NCBI RefSeq assembly: GCF_013141765.1
Contig: NZ_WHOD01000113.1
Span: 1-64,000, forward strand
Length of the DNA stretch: 64,000 nt
From: Paenibacillus foliorum
GTDB taxonomy: Bacteria; Bacillota; Bacilli; Paenibacillales; NBRC-103111
Reading direction: 5' to 3'
Position numbers and translations under genes: made by a program. Below, in pieces: positions 1 through 8,806 of this stretch; within the stretch, counting starts at the first letter, position 1; every line of letters begins with the position of its first letter. Under the pieces are notes generated by a model. The model saw nothing but the letters and a program-made list of their open reading frames with translations, was not told where the DNA came from and searched no databases.

Positions 1-77
1 TATTTGAAATTATATATTGCCTAATATGATGAAATGTGTTAAAGTAAAACATGTGTCTTTAAGAGACTTATTGTTTT

Positions 78-152
78 GCGGAAGTGGCTCAGCGGTAGAG
101 CATCGCCTTGCCAAGGCGAGGGTCGCGGGTTCGATTCCCGTCTTCCGCTCCA
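78..152 (+). tRNA. tRNA-Gly (anticodon GCC)
   Basis: Full cloverleaf with 7-bp acceptor stem GCGGAAG/CTTCCGC, D-arm, anticodon loop TTGCCAA giving GCC, T-arm GCGGGTTCGATTCCCGT and an encoded CCA end. First of five tandem tRNA genes. Confidence 0.97.
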
Positions 153-161
153 ATAGTATAA

Positions 162-244
162 GCCGGTATGGCGGAATTGGCAGACGCGCGCGACTCAAAA
201 TCGTGAGGGAAACCGTGGGGGTTCAAGTCCCTCTATCGGCACCA
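162..244 (+). tRNA. tRNA-Leu (anticodon CAA)
   Basis: Class II tRNA of about 83 nt with a variable arm. The acceptor stem GCCGGTA pairs with TATCGGC (one wobble), the anticodon loop CTCAAAA gives CAA (reads UUG), and ACCA is encoded at the 3' end. Confidence 0.95.
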
Positions 245-252
245 TATTACTT

Positions 253-329
253 CGGGACGTAGCTCAGCTTGGTAGAGCACCTGGTTTGGGACCAGGGGGT
301 CGCATGTTCAAATCGTGTCGTCCCGACCA
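253..329 (+). tRNA. tRNA-Pro (anticodon TGG)
   Basis: Acceptor stem CGGGACG/CGTCCCG, anticodon loop TTTGGGA giving TGG, discriminator A and encoded CCA. Confidence 0.95.
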
Positions 330-352
330 TCTTTATGTTTGTTAATATGCAA

Positions 353-426
353 GCGGGTGTAGTTCAATGGTAGAACTCCAGCCTTCCAAGCTGGTAGCAG
401 GGGTTCGATTCCCCTTACCCGCTCCA
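353..426 (+). tRNA. tRNA-Gly (anticodon TCC)
   Basis: Acceptor stem GCGGGTG paired with TACCCGC, anticodon loop CTTCCAA giving TCC, encoded CCA. Second glycine tRNA of the cluster, with a different anticodon from the first. Confidence 0.96.
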
Positions 427-434
427 TTTTTTAT

Positions 435-493
<59 letters not shown>

Positions 494-508
<15 letters not shown>

Positions 509-837
509 TTAGTCAAAAGCCACTAGTGGCTTTTTTTGCGTTTCAGGGGGCTGATGAGAATCCCCGACGAGGGGGGACGTCGAAGCACATAGCCATCCAT
601 TCGGATGGCTACGCGTAGTCTCGCCCTTTGGGCGAGCATCCCTCCTGGGACGTTAGTCAAAAGCCATTAGTGGCTTTTTTTTGCGTTTCGGGGGCTGATG
701 AGAATCCCCCGAGGAGGGGGGACGTCGAAGCACATAGCCATCCCAATCGGATGGCTATGCGTAGTCTCGCCCTTTGGGCGAGCATCCCTCCTGGGACGTT
801 AGTCACAAGCCACTAGTGGCTTTTTTTGCGTTTCAGG
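494..837 (+). repeat. Tandem repeat of tRNA-Arg 3' end plus flank (about 2.4 copies)
   Basis: Copies start at 494, 638 and 784 (period 144-146 bp). Each begins with ATCCCTCCTGGGACGTTAGT, the end of tRNA-Arg, then a hairpin AGCCACTAGTGGCT followed by a T-run (terminator-like). The first two copies continue through a GC-rich structured section containing CTGATGAG and CGAAGC, a hairpin AGCCATCC/GGATGGCT and a hairpin TCGCCC/GGGCGA. The third copy stops matching just after GCGTTTCAG. No protein-coding content is convincing here. Confidence 0.9.
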
Positions 838-869
838 CTGAATTTGTCCCCCACGTCCTATTCCATCAT

Positions 870-1480
870 AAAGAGATTTGACGATCTACTGTATCACGGA
901 CCCAGAGCTTCCTGATAGAAGGTATTGAGTATATTCGGGTACCAAGCGAGGATTATGTGTTTAATGTTGCAAAGGAATTAGCCAAGAAACAAGCAGAGAA
1001 AAAGATGTATGACGTGATCCATGTTTTTAACCGTCCGCGTGATCTTCTTGTGTATAAGGCAGCTATGCCAAACAGCCGCTTTATGGTCAGTCTTCATAAT
1101 GAAATGTTCAGGGAAGGTAAAATCTCGAGTGAAATGGGGCTATTAACGGTCAAAGCGGTCGATAAAATCATGTCAATCAGCAATTATATCGGACAAACCG
1201 TAATTACTAGATTTTCCTTCTGCTAGCCCCAAGGTTAAGACTGTGTATTCAGGAATCAATTTTGAAAAAGTACAAACCGGTTTGGAATGAAGAAACGCAA
1301 ATGATCAGGAAAGAGCTTCGGAAAAAGCATGGGGTAAAAAATAAAGAGGTGGTCCTGTACGTAGGGCGTTTAAGTGGAGTAAAGGACCGGATATTTTGAT
1401 CAAAGCTAAGATGAAGGTGATCGAAGAGCATAAGGATGCGGTGTTGGTCGTAGTAGGCAGCAAATGGTTTTCACGAAGAA
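870..1480 (+). pseudogene. Decayed spore-coat-type glycosyltransferase (CotSA-like)
   Basis: Broken pieces of a GT4-type glycosyltransferase are readable in shifting frames: ITDPELPD near 895, then EYIRVPSEDYVFNVAKELA, a piece with DVIHVFNRPRDL and FMVSLHNEMF, then SPKVKTVYSGINF, KKHGVKNKEVVLYVGRL and AVLVVVGSKWF near 1440-1470. The order matches Bacillus CotSA-family proteins of about 370 residues. Several frameshifts, an early stop and the missing C-terminal third show it is not functional. The longest intact stretch is 957-1226. Family assignment is by recognised motifs, not a search. Confidence 0.75.
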
Positions 1481-1483
1481 TTC

Positions 1484-1669
1484 GTGGGTGGAGCTCCTCA
1501 ATTCGCAGCGCTGCTAAGAAAATTAGCCGATCAGCTGGATACAGACACTTTAACTGTTCGGGGGAAAAAGGTGACGCTACCTGAAGTAGATATGGAGCAT
1601 AAAATCAGTCATAAGAATGAACTTGGTGCAAATAGATTCACTATAACGATTGAATGGCTGGATAGTTAA
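1484..1669 (+). pseudogene. Amphi-Trp domain protein, N-terminally truncated
   Basis: The reading frame ends with a block LRKLADQLD, LTVRGKKVTLPE and FTITIEWLDS, which resembles the end of amphi-Trp domain proteins: a small domain with a helix rich in leucine and lysine, then beta strands ending in an E-W motif. The usual N-terminal strand is absent and the frame starts right where the broken glycosyltransferase stops. This suggests a deletion fused two unrelated gene remnants. No ribosome site precedes the GTG at 1484. Confidence 0.5.
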
Positions 1670-2007
1670 TTTCAGCAGATACTTCCACTACTAATAATTA
1701 ATAACACTTTCGGTTAATAAGGTTAACCATACAAATGCGTACTGACGTTCTTTCTCAAGAGAAGGGGAAGATCGTTAGTGCGCTATTTATCGCCTTGGAA
1801 AAGAGTGTAGCTGGACGCAGGAATAAGACCGCAGTTTTGTAAATGTGGTTTTTACCTGTGGCGTTCTTTAGGTGTTGTTGTAATTTTTCGAGGTCGGTCT
1901 GGCACATTGAAGGTACTTCACTTATAATAAAAGGGATGTAGACTAGCTGACGGTATCGCAAAAGCATAAGTACAAGCAGTATATAATTCGTTTAATGGGG
2001 TGTAGGA
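1670..2007. other. Intergenic, no gene recognised
   Basis: AT-rich spacer before kduD. A TATAAT at 1982-1987 could be the -10 of the kduD operon, but no good -35 is visible 17 bp upstream. The ribosome site GGGGTG lies at 1995-2000. Open frames on the minus strand here have no recognisable family. Confidence 0.4.
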
Positions 2008-2763
2008 ATGAATTTTTTTGATTTGTCAGGTAAAGTAGCGATTGTAACTGGTGGTGCAGTAGGTTTAGGCGGAGGCATTTCCGTTGGTTTGGCGAAGGCA
2101 GGAGCCGATATCGTAATTGTGACCAGTAATGACCGTAACCGCGATACTCAAAATGAGATCGAAGCGTTGGGTCGTAAGGTTCATACGGTTGTTGCCAACC
2201 TGTCTGATGAGAATGAACTGCCGCGTGTTGTAAGTGAAGCTTTGTCCGCTTTTGGCAAAATCGATATCTTAGTTAACAATGCTGGAATTATTCGCCGTAC
2301 ACCGGCTGCGGATCATCCCGCTCAAGACTGGCATGATGTTATCAATTTAAATATGAATTCCGTGTTTTTCCTTTGTCAGCTGGTAGGTCGCGAAATGATC
2401 AAGCAGGGATCGGGTAAAATCATTAACATTGCGTCGATGCTAAGCTTTCAAGGTGGTATTAATGTACCTGGGTATACGGCTGCCAAGCATGCGGTTGCGG
2501 GTATTACAAAAGCATTAGCCAACGAGTGGGCTAGCAAAGGCGTTCAAGTGAATGCAATCGCACCTGGTTACATGGCAACGGATAACACAACGGCGCTGCG
2601 TGCGGATGAAGAGCGTAATGCACAAATATTAGGACGCATACCGGCAGGACGTTGGGGTACAACGGAAGACCTGCAAGGTCCAGCAGTGTTCTTGGCATCG
2701 GCAGCCTCTGATTATATGAATGGGCATGTGATGTGCGTAGACGGCGGGTGGATGAATCGATAA
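2008..2763 (+). CDS. kduD: 2-dehydro-3-deoxy-D-gluconate 5-dehydrogenase (KduD)
   Basis: A 251-residue short-chain dehydrogenase that interconverts 3-deoxy-D-glycero-2,5-hexodiulosonate and 2-keto-3-deoxygluconate (KDG) with NAD(H), the last step before KDG in breakdown of unsaturated galacturonate from pectin. Seen in sequence: nucleotide-binding TGGAVGLG near residues 14-21, NNAG at 90-93, catalytic Ser143, Tyr156 and Lys160 (YTAAK), and a VDGGW end typical of the family. Length is normal for KduD. It is the first gene of a three-gene set whose other members phosphorylate and cleave KDG. The stop codon overlaps the next start (TAATG), so kduD and kdgK are translationally coupled. Family and neighbours agree, so the call is strong; the 5-dehydrogenase specificity rests on similarity. 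Confidence 0.92.
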   Translation: MNFFDLSGKVAIVTGGAVGLGGGISVGLAKAGADIVIVTSNDRNRDTQNEIEALGRKVHTVVANLSDENELPRVVSEALSAFGKIDILVNNAGIIRRTPAADHPAQDWHDVINLNMNSVFFLCQLVGREMIKQGSGKIINIASMLSFQGGINVPGYTAAKHAVAGITKALANEWASKGVQVNAIAPGYMATDNTTALRADEERNAQILGRIPAGRWGTTEDLQGPAVFLASAASDYMNGHVMCVDGGWMNR

Positions 2764-3740
2764 TGGCAACTCAACAAGCTAGCTCTCAAATGTTTCAGCC
2801 AGAGATTATTACGTTTGGTGAAACGATGGCGCTTATGATGCCGGCAAGCTCTAAAGGAATCGAATATTCCTCTCAATTTAATGGTTTGTTCGGTGGTGCC
2901 GAAAGTAATGTTGCTATAGGCGTCGCTCGTCTTGGTCACCGTGTTGGTTGGTTCAGCCGGATGGGCAAGGATCCTTTTGGTCGTATGATTTTGAAAAAAA
3001 TCCGCGGCGAAGGCGTAGATGTATCCCGTGTTGAACTAACGGTAGAAGCGCCGACGGGCTTAATGATGCGCGAAGTGGTATCCGGTAAAACATCGGTATA
3101 TTACTACCGTAAAGGCTCCGCGGCGAGCACGTTAAAGCCGGAGCATCTGGACGAGGAATATATTAAGCAGGCTAAATATCTTCATGTTACAGGTATCACA
3201 CCAGCTTTAAGTGCGTCATGCCGTGAGGCGGCGATCGAAGCCATTCGTATTGCCCGCAAGCATGGGGTAAAGGTATGCTTCGATCCGAATCTCCGCCTTA
3301 AGCTGTGGTCTATGGATGAAGCGCGCGAGGTACTGCTGGAAATGGCTAAGGAAGCGGATTATTTCCTACCAGGCTTGGACGAGCTTAAGCTGCTGTACCA
3401 AACAGAAAGCTTCGATGAAATCGTCAAGCATTTGAATGAGCTGCGCGCGGTTTCGATTGTTAAGGGCGGAGACGATGAAACGTATGTCGTGGAGCAAGGT
3501 AAGGTTAGCGCCGTCCCTTATTTCAAAGCGGAGCAGGTTGTAGATACAGTAGGAGCTGGTGACGGCTTCTGCGCGGGCTTTATCGTAGGCTTGTTGAAAA
3601 ATTACAGCCATACCGAAGCTGTTAGGTTGGGTAACCTGATTGGTTCGATGGTTGTGCAAACCGAAGGTGATTGGGAAGGTATCCCGACTTGGGAGCAGGT
3701 TGAGGCGGTACTTAATAACGTGAAGCATGTTGAGCGTTAA
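2763..3740 (+). CDS. kdgK: 2-keto-3-deoxygluconate kinase (PfkB family)
   Basis: A 325-residue ribokinase-fold sugar kinase that phosphorylates KDG to KDPG using ATP. Seen: N-terminal TFGETMALMMP, the substrate-binding GGAESNVAIGVARLG, and the C-terminal PfkB signature DTVGAGDGFCAGF with the catalytic Asp at about residue 267. ATG at 2763 is chosen because it overlaps the kduD stop by one base; a frame continues 30 bp upstream but lies inside kduD. Followed 56 bp later by the aldolase gene. Specificity for KDG rather than fructose or ribose is inferred from the neighbours kduD and eda and from the family-typical start. Confidence 0.9.
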   Translation: MATQQASSQMFQPEIITFGETMALMMPASSKGIEYSSQFNGLFGGAESNVAIGVARLGHRVGWFSRMGKDPFGRMILKKIRGEGVDVSRVELTVEAPTGLMMREVVSGKTSVYYYRKGSAASTLKPEHLDEEYIKQAKYLHVTGITPALSASCREAAIEAIRIARKHGVKVCFDPNLRLKLWSMDEAREVLLEMAKEADYFLPGLDELKLLYQTESFDEIVKHLNELRAVSIVKGGDDETYVVEQGKVSAVPYFKAEQVVDTVGAGDGFCAGFIVGLLKNYSHTEAVRLGNLIGSMVVQTEGDWEGIPTWEQVEAVLNNVKHVER

Positions 3741-3796
3741 TAGATCAGCACAAACCAGCTTAAACAAACTAGATGCAAAGGAACGGTTGAATCGAT

Positions 3797-4459
3797 ATGA
3801 AGAAAATTAAGCTGCTGCAGCAAATGAGCAACGCAGGCGTCGTGGCCGTATTACGCGGAGAGACGGCCGATGAAGTAGTTGAGATGGCGGAGCAAGCCAT
3901 CGAGGGCGGCATTAAAGTCATCGAGGTAACGATGACTGTGCCTTTCGCACTGCAAGCGATCGAGAAGCTTGCGAAGAAGTACTCCAGCGAGACGCTGGAT
4001 GCGTCCAAGTACGCCATCATTGGCGTAGGAACGGCGCTGGATCCAGAGACGGCACGAGCTGCGATTCTTAGCGGGGCCGAGTTTGTCGTAGGCCCAGCGT
4101 TGAACCCGGCAACGGTAACGCTGTGCAACCGGTACCGTGTGCCTGTTATGCCCGGCGTCATGACGATTCAAGAGATCCAGCAGGCTTTGGAGCTGGGCGT
4201 TGACATCGTCAAGCTGTTCCCGGGCAACCTGTACTCGCCAGCTACGATCAAGGCGATCAAAGGGCCTTTGCCGCAGGCGAACATTATGCCGACCGGCGGC
4301 GTGTCGCTTAGCAATCTGGCCGATTGGATCAAGGCTGGAGCTGTAGCTGTAGGTATCGGTTCCGATTTGACCACCGATGCGGTAAAAACAGGTGATTACA
4401 GCCTGGTAGCCAAGAAGGCTGCTCAATACATCGAAGCTTACCAAGCTGCCAAGCAGTAA
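3797..4459 (+). CDS. eda: KHG/KDPG aldolase
   Basis: A 220-residue class I aldolase cleaving 2-keto-3-deoxy-6-phosphogluconate to pyruvate and glyceraldehyde-3-phosphate, ending the uronate branch. Seen: IEVTM with Glu43, GVGTALDP at 77-83, PVMPGVMT at 116-123 and the Schiff-base Lys139 in VKLFPGN. The phosphate-binding PTGGVS lies at 165-170. Length matches the family. Base composition looks somewhat richer in G+C than in kduD. Two hairpins follow: a 16-bp stem at 4501-4538 and a true terminator at 4563-4585, so the operon ends here. Confidence 0.94.
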   Translation: MKKIKLLQQMSNAGVVAVLRGETADEVVEMAEQAIEGGIKVIEVTMTVPFALQAIEKLAKKYSSETLDASKYAIIGVGTALDPETARAAILSGAEFVVGPALNPATVTLCNRYRVPVMPGVMTIQEIQQALELGVDIVKLFPGNLYSPATIKAIKGPLPQANIMPTGGVSLSNLADWIKAGAVAVGIGSDLTTDAVKTGDYSLVAKKAAQYIEAYQAAKQ

Positions 4460-4500
4460 TTGTTTGGTAAGTTGGTTAAGTTTCCATGTAAGTACAGTAA

Positions 4501-4538
4501 AGAGACAATGGTTATGGATGCCCATAACCATTGTCTCT
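4501..4538 (+). repeat. Perfect 16-bp inverted repeat after eda
   Basis: The arms AGAGACAATGGTTATG and CATAACCATTGTCTCT flank a 6-nt loop. No T-run follows directly; a separate terminator comes 25 bp later. It may protect the mRNA 3' end. Confidence 0.8.
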
Positions 4539-4562
4539 TAAAAATAAGGCGTTACGTTCGTT

Positions 4563-4585
4563 CCCGCCGTTGGCGGGATTTTTTT
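4563..4585 (+). terminator. Rho-independent terminator of kduD-kdgK-eda
   Basis: Stem CCCGCC/GGCGGG with GTT loop followed by ATTTTTTTG. Confidence 0.85.
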
Positions 4586-4734
4586 GTATGCAGCATGTTA
4601 ATTGATCGATAAATGAGTTAACCGTGAATAATGTAGTATCCCTATTTACCTCTTTGGTCGACAGGTGGAGGAAATGGGATGAGCTATTTTGAAGTGCACA
4701 CGTTATCATTTAAGTGGAGCGGAACGAGGATCAC

Positions 4735-7041
4735 TTATTTGCGATGTGATTCCCGATACTGCCCGGGAGTAATACCTTCTTGCTTGCGGAAGGAGCGTAT
4801 GAAGTTCTGTGAGTTGAGATATTGCAGCTTTTCGGAAATCTCTTTAATGGTTATATCGGTTTCCATCAGCCATTTCTTAGCCATATTGAGACGGTAAGAA
4901 GCTAGATATTCGCTGAAGGTTACACTGGTTTCCTTTCGAAAAACTCCGCTTAAATAGTTAGCATTATAATGCATCTCGGTAGCGCACTTTTCAATGGTGA
5001 GTTCGGTGTCGTAATAGTTATGAATCATATCTATGATTTTTTCAGAAATATTGTGATATTGAGAGTTTTGCCTGTCCTGGAAAATGCGGATCAAAGGTGA
5101 AATGACGCGAGACCAGAACCACTCTTCAATTTCGTGGGTGATCTGCAGTGCATTCAACTCCTCATACAAAGAGCCCCCGCCGGAGTGCAGCTGGTTCAAC
5201 GAAATCCCGGACTGCTGCATGGAAACGATCAAGCTGTTAAGAAACCTGAAAATAGACACCTGGTATTCCTGAGGATTCATTTCCTGCTTGAAAATAAGCT
5301 GCATGAACGTTTTTAATAACTCCCGCGACTTCTCTTCATCGGCGATTAATATGGCATCAAACAGCTCTGATTCTGCCAGGCTTGGATATTCAGCCAACAG
5401 CTTTTGTTTGCCGGCATTAATATTGGCATAGGGAATGATAACATGCTTACCTAAATAAATGCGGTGTTTCAACGCTTCAAGCCCCTCGTGATAAGCGGCG
5501 GATGCTTTTTTGATATCATGAAAGGGAAGGCTGATGCCAATGCTGACTTGTAAATCCAATACTCGCTTTACGGTGCTTTGAATGGACTCTGTTGTCGAGT
5601 ATATATAGTTGTTAAAATCGGGCTGAGCGTCAAGCTTGCCGCCGATAAGGGTAATCTGGGTTTGTTCAATGGATACGGGCGGCAAGCTAACTTCTACAGG
5701 TATGATTTCCTCTACTATATTATTAATAGCAAACAACAGCAGCTCGAGGTCATCTTTCGCGTAACGGGTGCCTTCCAAAGTATCAATTTGCAGCACTATA
5801 ACCGACATAACTTGCCACTGGACTAGCTTTTCACTGAATCCATACAGCTCCATCTTCTCCGTTAGTTCATTTCGTCGAATGTCCTTCTGAAACATGTTCA
5901 TCAGAAAAAAAGTGCTAGATTGCTGCAAATGTCGGCTAGCTTCCTGCTCCAGCTGTGATTTGGATTGAAACAGGTTTTGTACCTGACTACTAATGATTTC
6001 GAACTCGTTACTCCCAGGTTTGACACTTGAAGGGGGTCTTCCACCGATTTGCTTCATTAAGCTTTGGATCGGATTGTACATTTGACGGGAACCCAACCAA
6101 GCAATAACTAAGAACACGGCGATTACAATCAAACAGAACAAGATGAGATAGCGGCCATTTCTTTTGGATTCCTGAGTTAAGCTGTCTATGGAAATGATAG
6201 AGAAGTAAATCCAATTATTGAGAGATGAGCGTAGATAGGTTGCCGTATACTTCTGACCGTCCTTTTCCGTTTCGAATTGGCCAACAGGCTGGGAGAACGT
6301 ATAGGCATCTTTAATGAAGCCTGTGTTGATGGCATACTTTCCGATCATGGATGGGTCTGTGTGAAACAATATCCGTTCTTGATCATCCATAATTATAACA
6401 GTCTCTGATTCCACAGGGGTATAATTCAGTATGCTTCCTATGCTGCAGGTGGGTAAATTTGCGAATGCTAATCCAAACTTATCGAGCTTTTGATCCGGTA
6501 ATTTCTTCACAAGGCTGATGACATAAGGACATTCGTAAGCATTCGCTTTTTCTTCACTGTAAAACCATATGCTGGGGTTTAGCGACCAAGAGATTGTGTT
6601 GGGAAGGAGCATCTGATTAGCTATTTGGGTGTGGTGTAGGTAAGTGTTGAATTTATAATAACCTGAATTTTTAATCATCCAATTTTGCTCTATGTTAACA
6701 ATAACAATATCTTCAACCTTTGTGAAAAATGATTGGGTATTACTTATTTCTCTCCGTAAATTTTTGTAAAGTAGAAAGTCATCAGGGGAAAAGGACTCAT
6801 TCAGGGTTTTGGCCACTACAGTAGAATTTACCAATTGATCAAAGGCATGGTTTACCGTTCGCAGCACTTGTTCGACATTGGAATTCATCAAGGTTAATAC
6901 TTGTATTTGTTTGGAATTGACTTGTTTTTGAATTTCATTAGATGATTGAATATAGGAAAAAACACCGAAACAAATGGCAGGAAGTGTGCATAGAAGACAT
7001 CCAAACATGATTAGCTTCGTATGATAACTGAAATGTTGCAT
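4735..7041 (-). CDS. Membrane-bound AraC-family regulator
   Basis: A 768-residue protein: N-terminal membrane segment at about 8-30, an extracellular sensor region to about 297, a second membrane segment at 298-316 (YLILFCLIVIAVFLVIAWLG), a cytoplasmic linker, and a C-terminal AraC double helix-turn-helix in the last ~100 residues (NYLSGVFRKETSVTFSEYL, FIRSFRKQEGITPGQYR). This is the one-component architecture common in Paenibacillus, where an outside sugar signal is passed to DNA without a histidine kinase. A GAGGG ribosome site lies 8 nt before ATG. It is divergent from the binding-protein gene at 7221, which it probably controls together with the pectin locus. The ligand cannot be read from sequence. 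Confidence 0.88.
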   Translation of the reverse strand: MQHFSYHTKLIMFGCLLCTLPAICFGVFSYIQSSNEIQKQVNSKQIQVLTLMNSNVEQVLRTVNHAFDQLVNSTVVAKTLNESFSPDDFLLYKNLRREISNTQSFFTKVEDIVIVNIEQNWMIKNSGYYKFNTYLHHTQIANQMLLPNTISWSLNPSIWFYSEEKANAYECPYVISLVKKLPDQKLDKFGLAFANLPTCSIGSILNYTPVESETVIIMDDQERILFHTDPSMIGKYAINTGFIKDAYTFSQPVGQFETEKDGQKYTATYLRSSLNNWIYFSIISIDSLTQESKRNGRYLILFCLIVIAVFLVIAWLGSRQMYNPIQSLMKQIGGRPPSSVKPGSNEFEIISSQVQNLFQSKSQLEQEASRHLQQSSTFFLMNMFQKDIRRNELTEKMELYGFSEKLVQWQVMSVIVLQIDTLEGTRYAKDDLELLLFAINNIVEEIIPVEVSLPPVSIEQTQITLIGGKLDAQPDFNNYIYSTTESIQSTVKRVLDLQVSIGISLPFHDIKKASAAYHEGLEALKHRIYLGKHVIIPYANINAGKQKLLAEYPSLAESELFDAILIADEEKSRELLKTFMQLIFKQEMNPQEYQVSIFRFLNSLIVSMQQSGISLNQLHSGGGSLYEELNALQITHEIEEWFWSRVISPLIRIFQDRQNSQYHNISEKIIDMIHNYYDTELTIEKCATEMHYNANYLSGVFRKETSVTFSEYLASYRLNMAKKWLMETDITIKEISEKLQYLNSQNFIRSFRKQEGITPGQYRESHRK

Positions 7042-7158
7042 CTATGTACCCTCATTCCTGACTTGAAAAATATAGTAATTCTGTTGTTCTATTTTAGCAA
7101 TCAGTTAGAGCAATGAGCAATGACTAATTTTCATAAAAGTTTTCGTATATCGGATGCA

Positions 7159-7205
7159 TTACAATAGAGATGTCTTTCATGTATAATAAATGCAATCGTT
7201 TGCAT
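7159..7205 (+). promoter_or_regulatory. Promoter with overlapping cre (CcpA) operator
   Basis: A -35 TTACAA (7159-7164) and a -10 TATAAT (7182-7187) are 17 bp apart. Just downstream, 7190-7205 reads ATGCAATCGTTTGCAT, a full match to the cre consensus WTGNAANCGNWWNCAW, placed around the expected transcription start and next to the ribosome site. This predicts glucose repression by CcpA. Confidence 0.8.
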
Positions 7206-7220
7206 GGGGGAGAGGTTTCC

Positions 7221-8753
7221 ATGAGTAGAAGGAGTCTGTATGTTAAAATGGTCATATTCAGACCTGTCTCTATAATAATTGCAGCAGCTTTACTATTAAG
7301 CGCTTGTAATGGAGTAAATACGAAGGAAAGTAGCACCCCTGTAGCAGAGCCTCTTGATATAAGTATGATGGTACCGCTTCATCAAGTCAAAGCTCCACCG
7401 GAGGAGCTAATTAGCAGTATTGAACGAGCAACCCAGACGAATCTCGACATCGAATGGGTTCCTTATGATATCTATAAAGATAAAATGATGAATGCTTTGG
7501 AAACCAATTCCCCTAAAAAGGTAATTTTTGTAAACCAGCCTGATTATGTGTATGTGAGAAACGAAATTCGGTCGGGCATGTTTTGGGAAATTGGCCCCTA
7601 TCTCGATTTTTATCCCAATTTGAAACGATTGAATAAGACTACGTTAAATGAAACGGCGGTTGACGAAAGGCTCTATGGTTTGTATACGGAGCGTCCTGCA
7701 TCCAGACAAGGCGTTATCCTCAGGAAGGATTGGTTAGACCGTCTGTACCTGAAGGAGCCAACCACGATTGATGAGCTCTATGATGTAATGAAGAAGTTTA
7801 CTTACAACGATCCAGACGGCAACGGAAAGCAGGATACTATCGGTTTGGCCGACCGCAGCGATCTTGTATTCGGAGCATTTAAAACATTAGGGTCGTATTT
7901 CGGAACGCCAAACAATTGGGGTGTCGTTAAGGATCGACTTGTACCGGAGTTTATGACGCCGGAATATATTAATACGATGGACTTTATGAAAAAGCTGTAT
8001 GACGAAAGTATACTGAACCGTGACTTTTCAATTACGAGTAAGCAGGTTGAGCGGTATATGATTATCAGTGGTAAAGCAGGCGGATATATCGGCAGCTTGG
8101 AAGATGCTCCAAGGCTATTGGACGAGCTGAAAAAATTGAACCCTACTGCTGAATTGACCATACTTAATCGTATTCGCGGCCCTCAGGGATATGGAGTATG
8201 GTCCATCCCTAGCTTCAACGGATTGTTTCTCTTTTCCAAGAAGGAGATCAAGACAGAGGCGGAGCTGAGAAAGATTCTTGCTTATTTCGATAGAACGATG
8301 GAGGCAGATGTAAGCAATATTATGCAATATGGCCTAGAGGGCAAGCATTACACAGTAGAAGAGGGACGAGTCGTAAAAACCCCAACGATGAATCAACTGC
8401 ACAACATTGAGGTGCTGCCGTTGTACTCTTTAATGATAGCCAGCTTGAACAATTCGATAATGAAGCTTAAGGAGGAGGTACAAGACCCTCTTCAAGCTAA
8501 GATTAGCAAACTAACCTCGGATAATGAAAGCTTCTTAATTCGGGATCCGGCGCAATCCTTATTCTCTCCGACTTACGATACGATGGGAGGAGAGCTGTGG
8601 CCAATTGTAATTAATGCTACGTATAGCTACATTCTTGGTCAAATCGATTTGAACGGTTTCCAGAAAGAAATTGAAAAATGGGAACGAAAGGGAGGGAATC
8701 AAATTATTAAAGAGTATTCAGAGGCTTACCAGAAAAAGATGATGAATAAATAA
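7221..8753 (+). CDS. Sugar ABC transporter substrate-binding lipoprotein (LplA/YtcQ-like)
   Basis: A 510-residue extracellular solute-binding protein (family 1) tethered by a lipid: signal sequence with lipobox LLSAC and Cys29. The mature part shows family features such as RQGVILRKDWLDRL and DPDGNGKQDTIGLADR. The ATG at 7221 is chosen because GGGGGAGAGG lies just upstream; the frame is open to 7170 but that would run through the promoter and cre site. It is a paralogue of the protein at 9930-11471 (shared ERP..RQG, KDW and FGTPNNWGVV-like blocks), yet has no permease gene next to it. It may bind a second ligand and use the same permeases, or act in sensing with the divergent regulator. Confidence 0.88.
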   Translation: MSRRSLYVKMVIFRPVSIIIAAALLLSACNGVNTKESSTPVAEPLDISMMVPLHQVKAPPEELISSIERATQTNLDIEWVPYDIYKDKMMNALETNSPKKVIFVNQPDYVYVRNEIRSGMFWEIGPYLDFYPNLKRLNKTTLNETAVDERLYGLYTERPASRQGVILRKDWLDRLYLKEPTTIDELYDVMKKFTYNDPDGNGKQDTIGLADRSDLVFGAFKTLGSYFGTPNNWGVVKDRLVPEFMTPEYINTMDFMKKLYDESILNRDFSITSKQVERYMIISGKAGGYIGSLEDAPRLLDELKKLNPTAELTILNRIRGPQGYGVWSIPSFNGLFLFSKKEIKTEAELRKILAYFDRTMEADVSNIMQYGLEGKHYTVEEGRVVKTPTMNQLHNIEVLPLYSLMIASLNNSIMKLKEEVQDPLQAKISKLTSDNESFLIRDPAQSLFSPTYDTMGGELWPIVINATYSYILGQIDLNGFQKEIEKWERKGGNQIIKEYSEAYQKKMMNK

Positions 8754-8775
8754 TCTTTCCATTCCGTAAACAGTG

Positions 8776-8806
8776 AAACCGTTAAGCGATGCTTAGCGGT
8801 TTTTTT
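8776..8806 (+). terminator. Rho-independent terminator
   Basis: Stem AAACCGTTAAGC/GCTTAGCGGTTT, GAT loop, followed by a T-run. Confidence 0.88.

Noticed and set aside
10-198. Minus-strand open frame with GIEPATLALARRCSTAEPL
   Set aside because: It is the antisense of the tRNA-Gly and tRNA-Leu genes; this peptide is a known type of false annotation opposite tRNAs.
628-816. Open frame across the tandem repeat
   Set aside because: Made of repeated structured RNA-like sequence with no ribosome site or protein similarity.
1755-1967. 70-residue minus-strand open frame
   Set aside because: No ribosome site, no family resemblance; possibly part of decayed DNA, but not supportable as a gene.
3851-4531. 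226-residue minus-strand open frame
   Set aside because: Lies opposite eda, which has clear catalytic motifs; it arises from codon composition.
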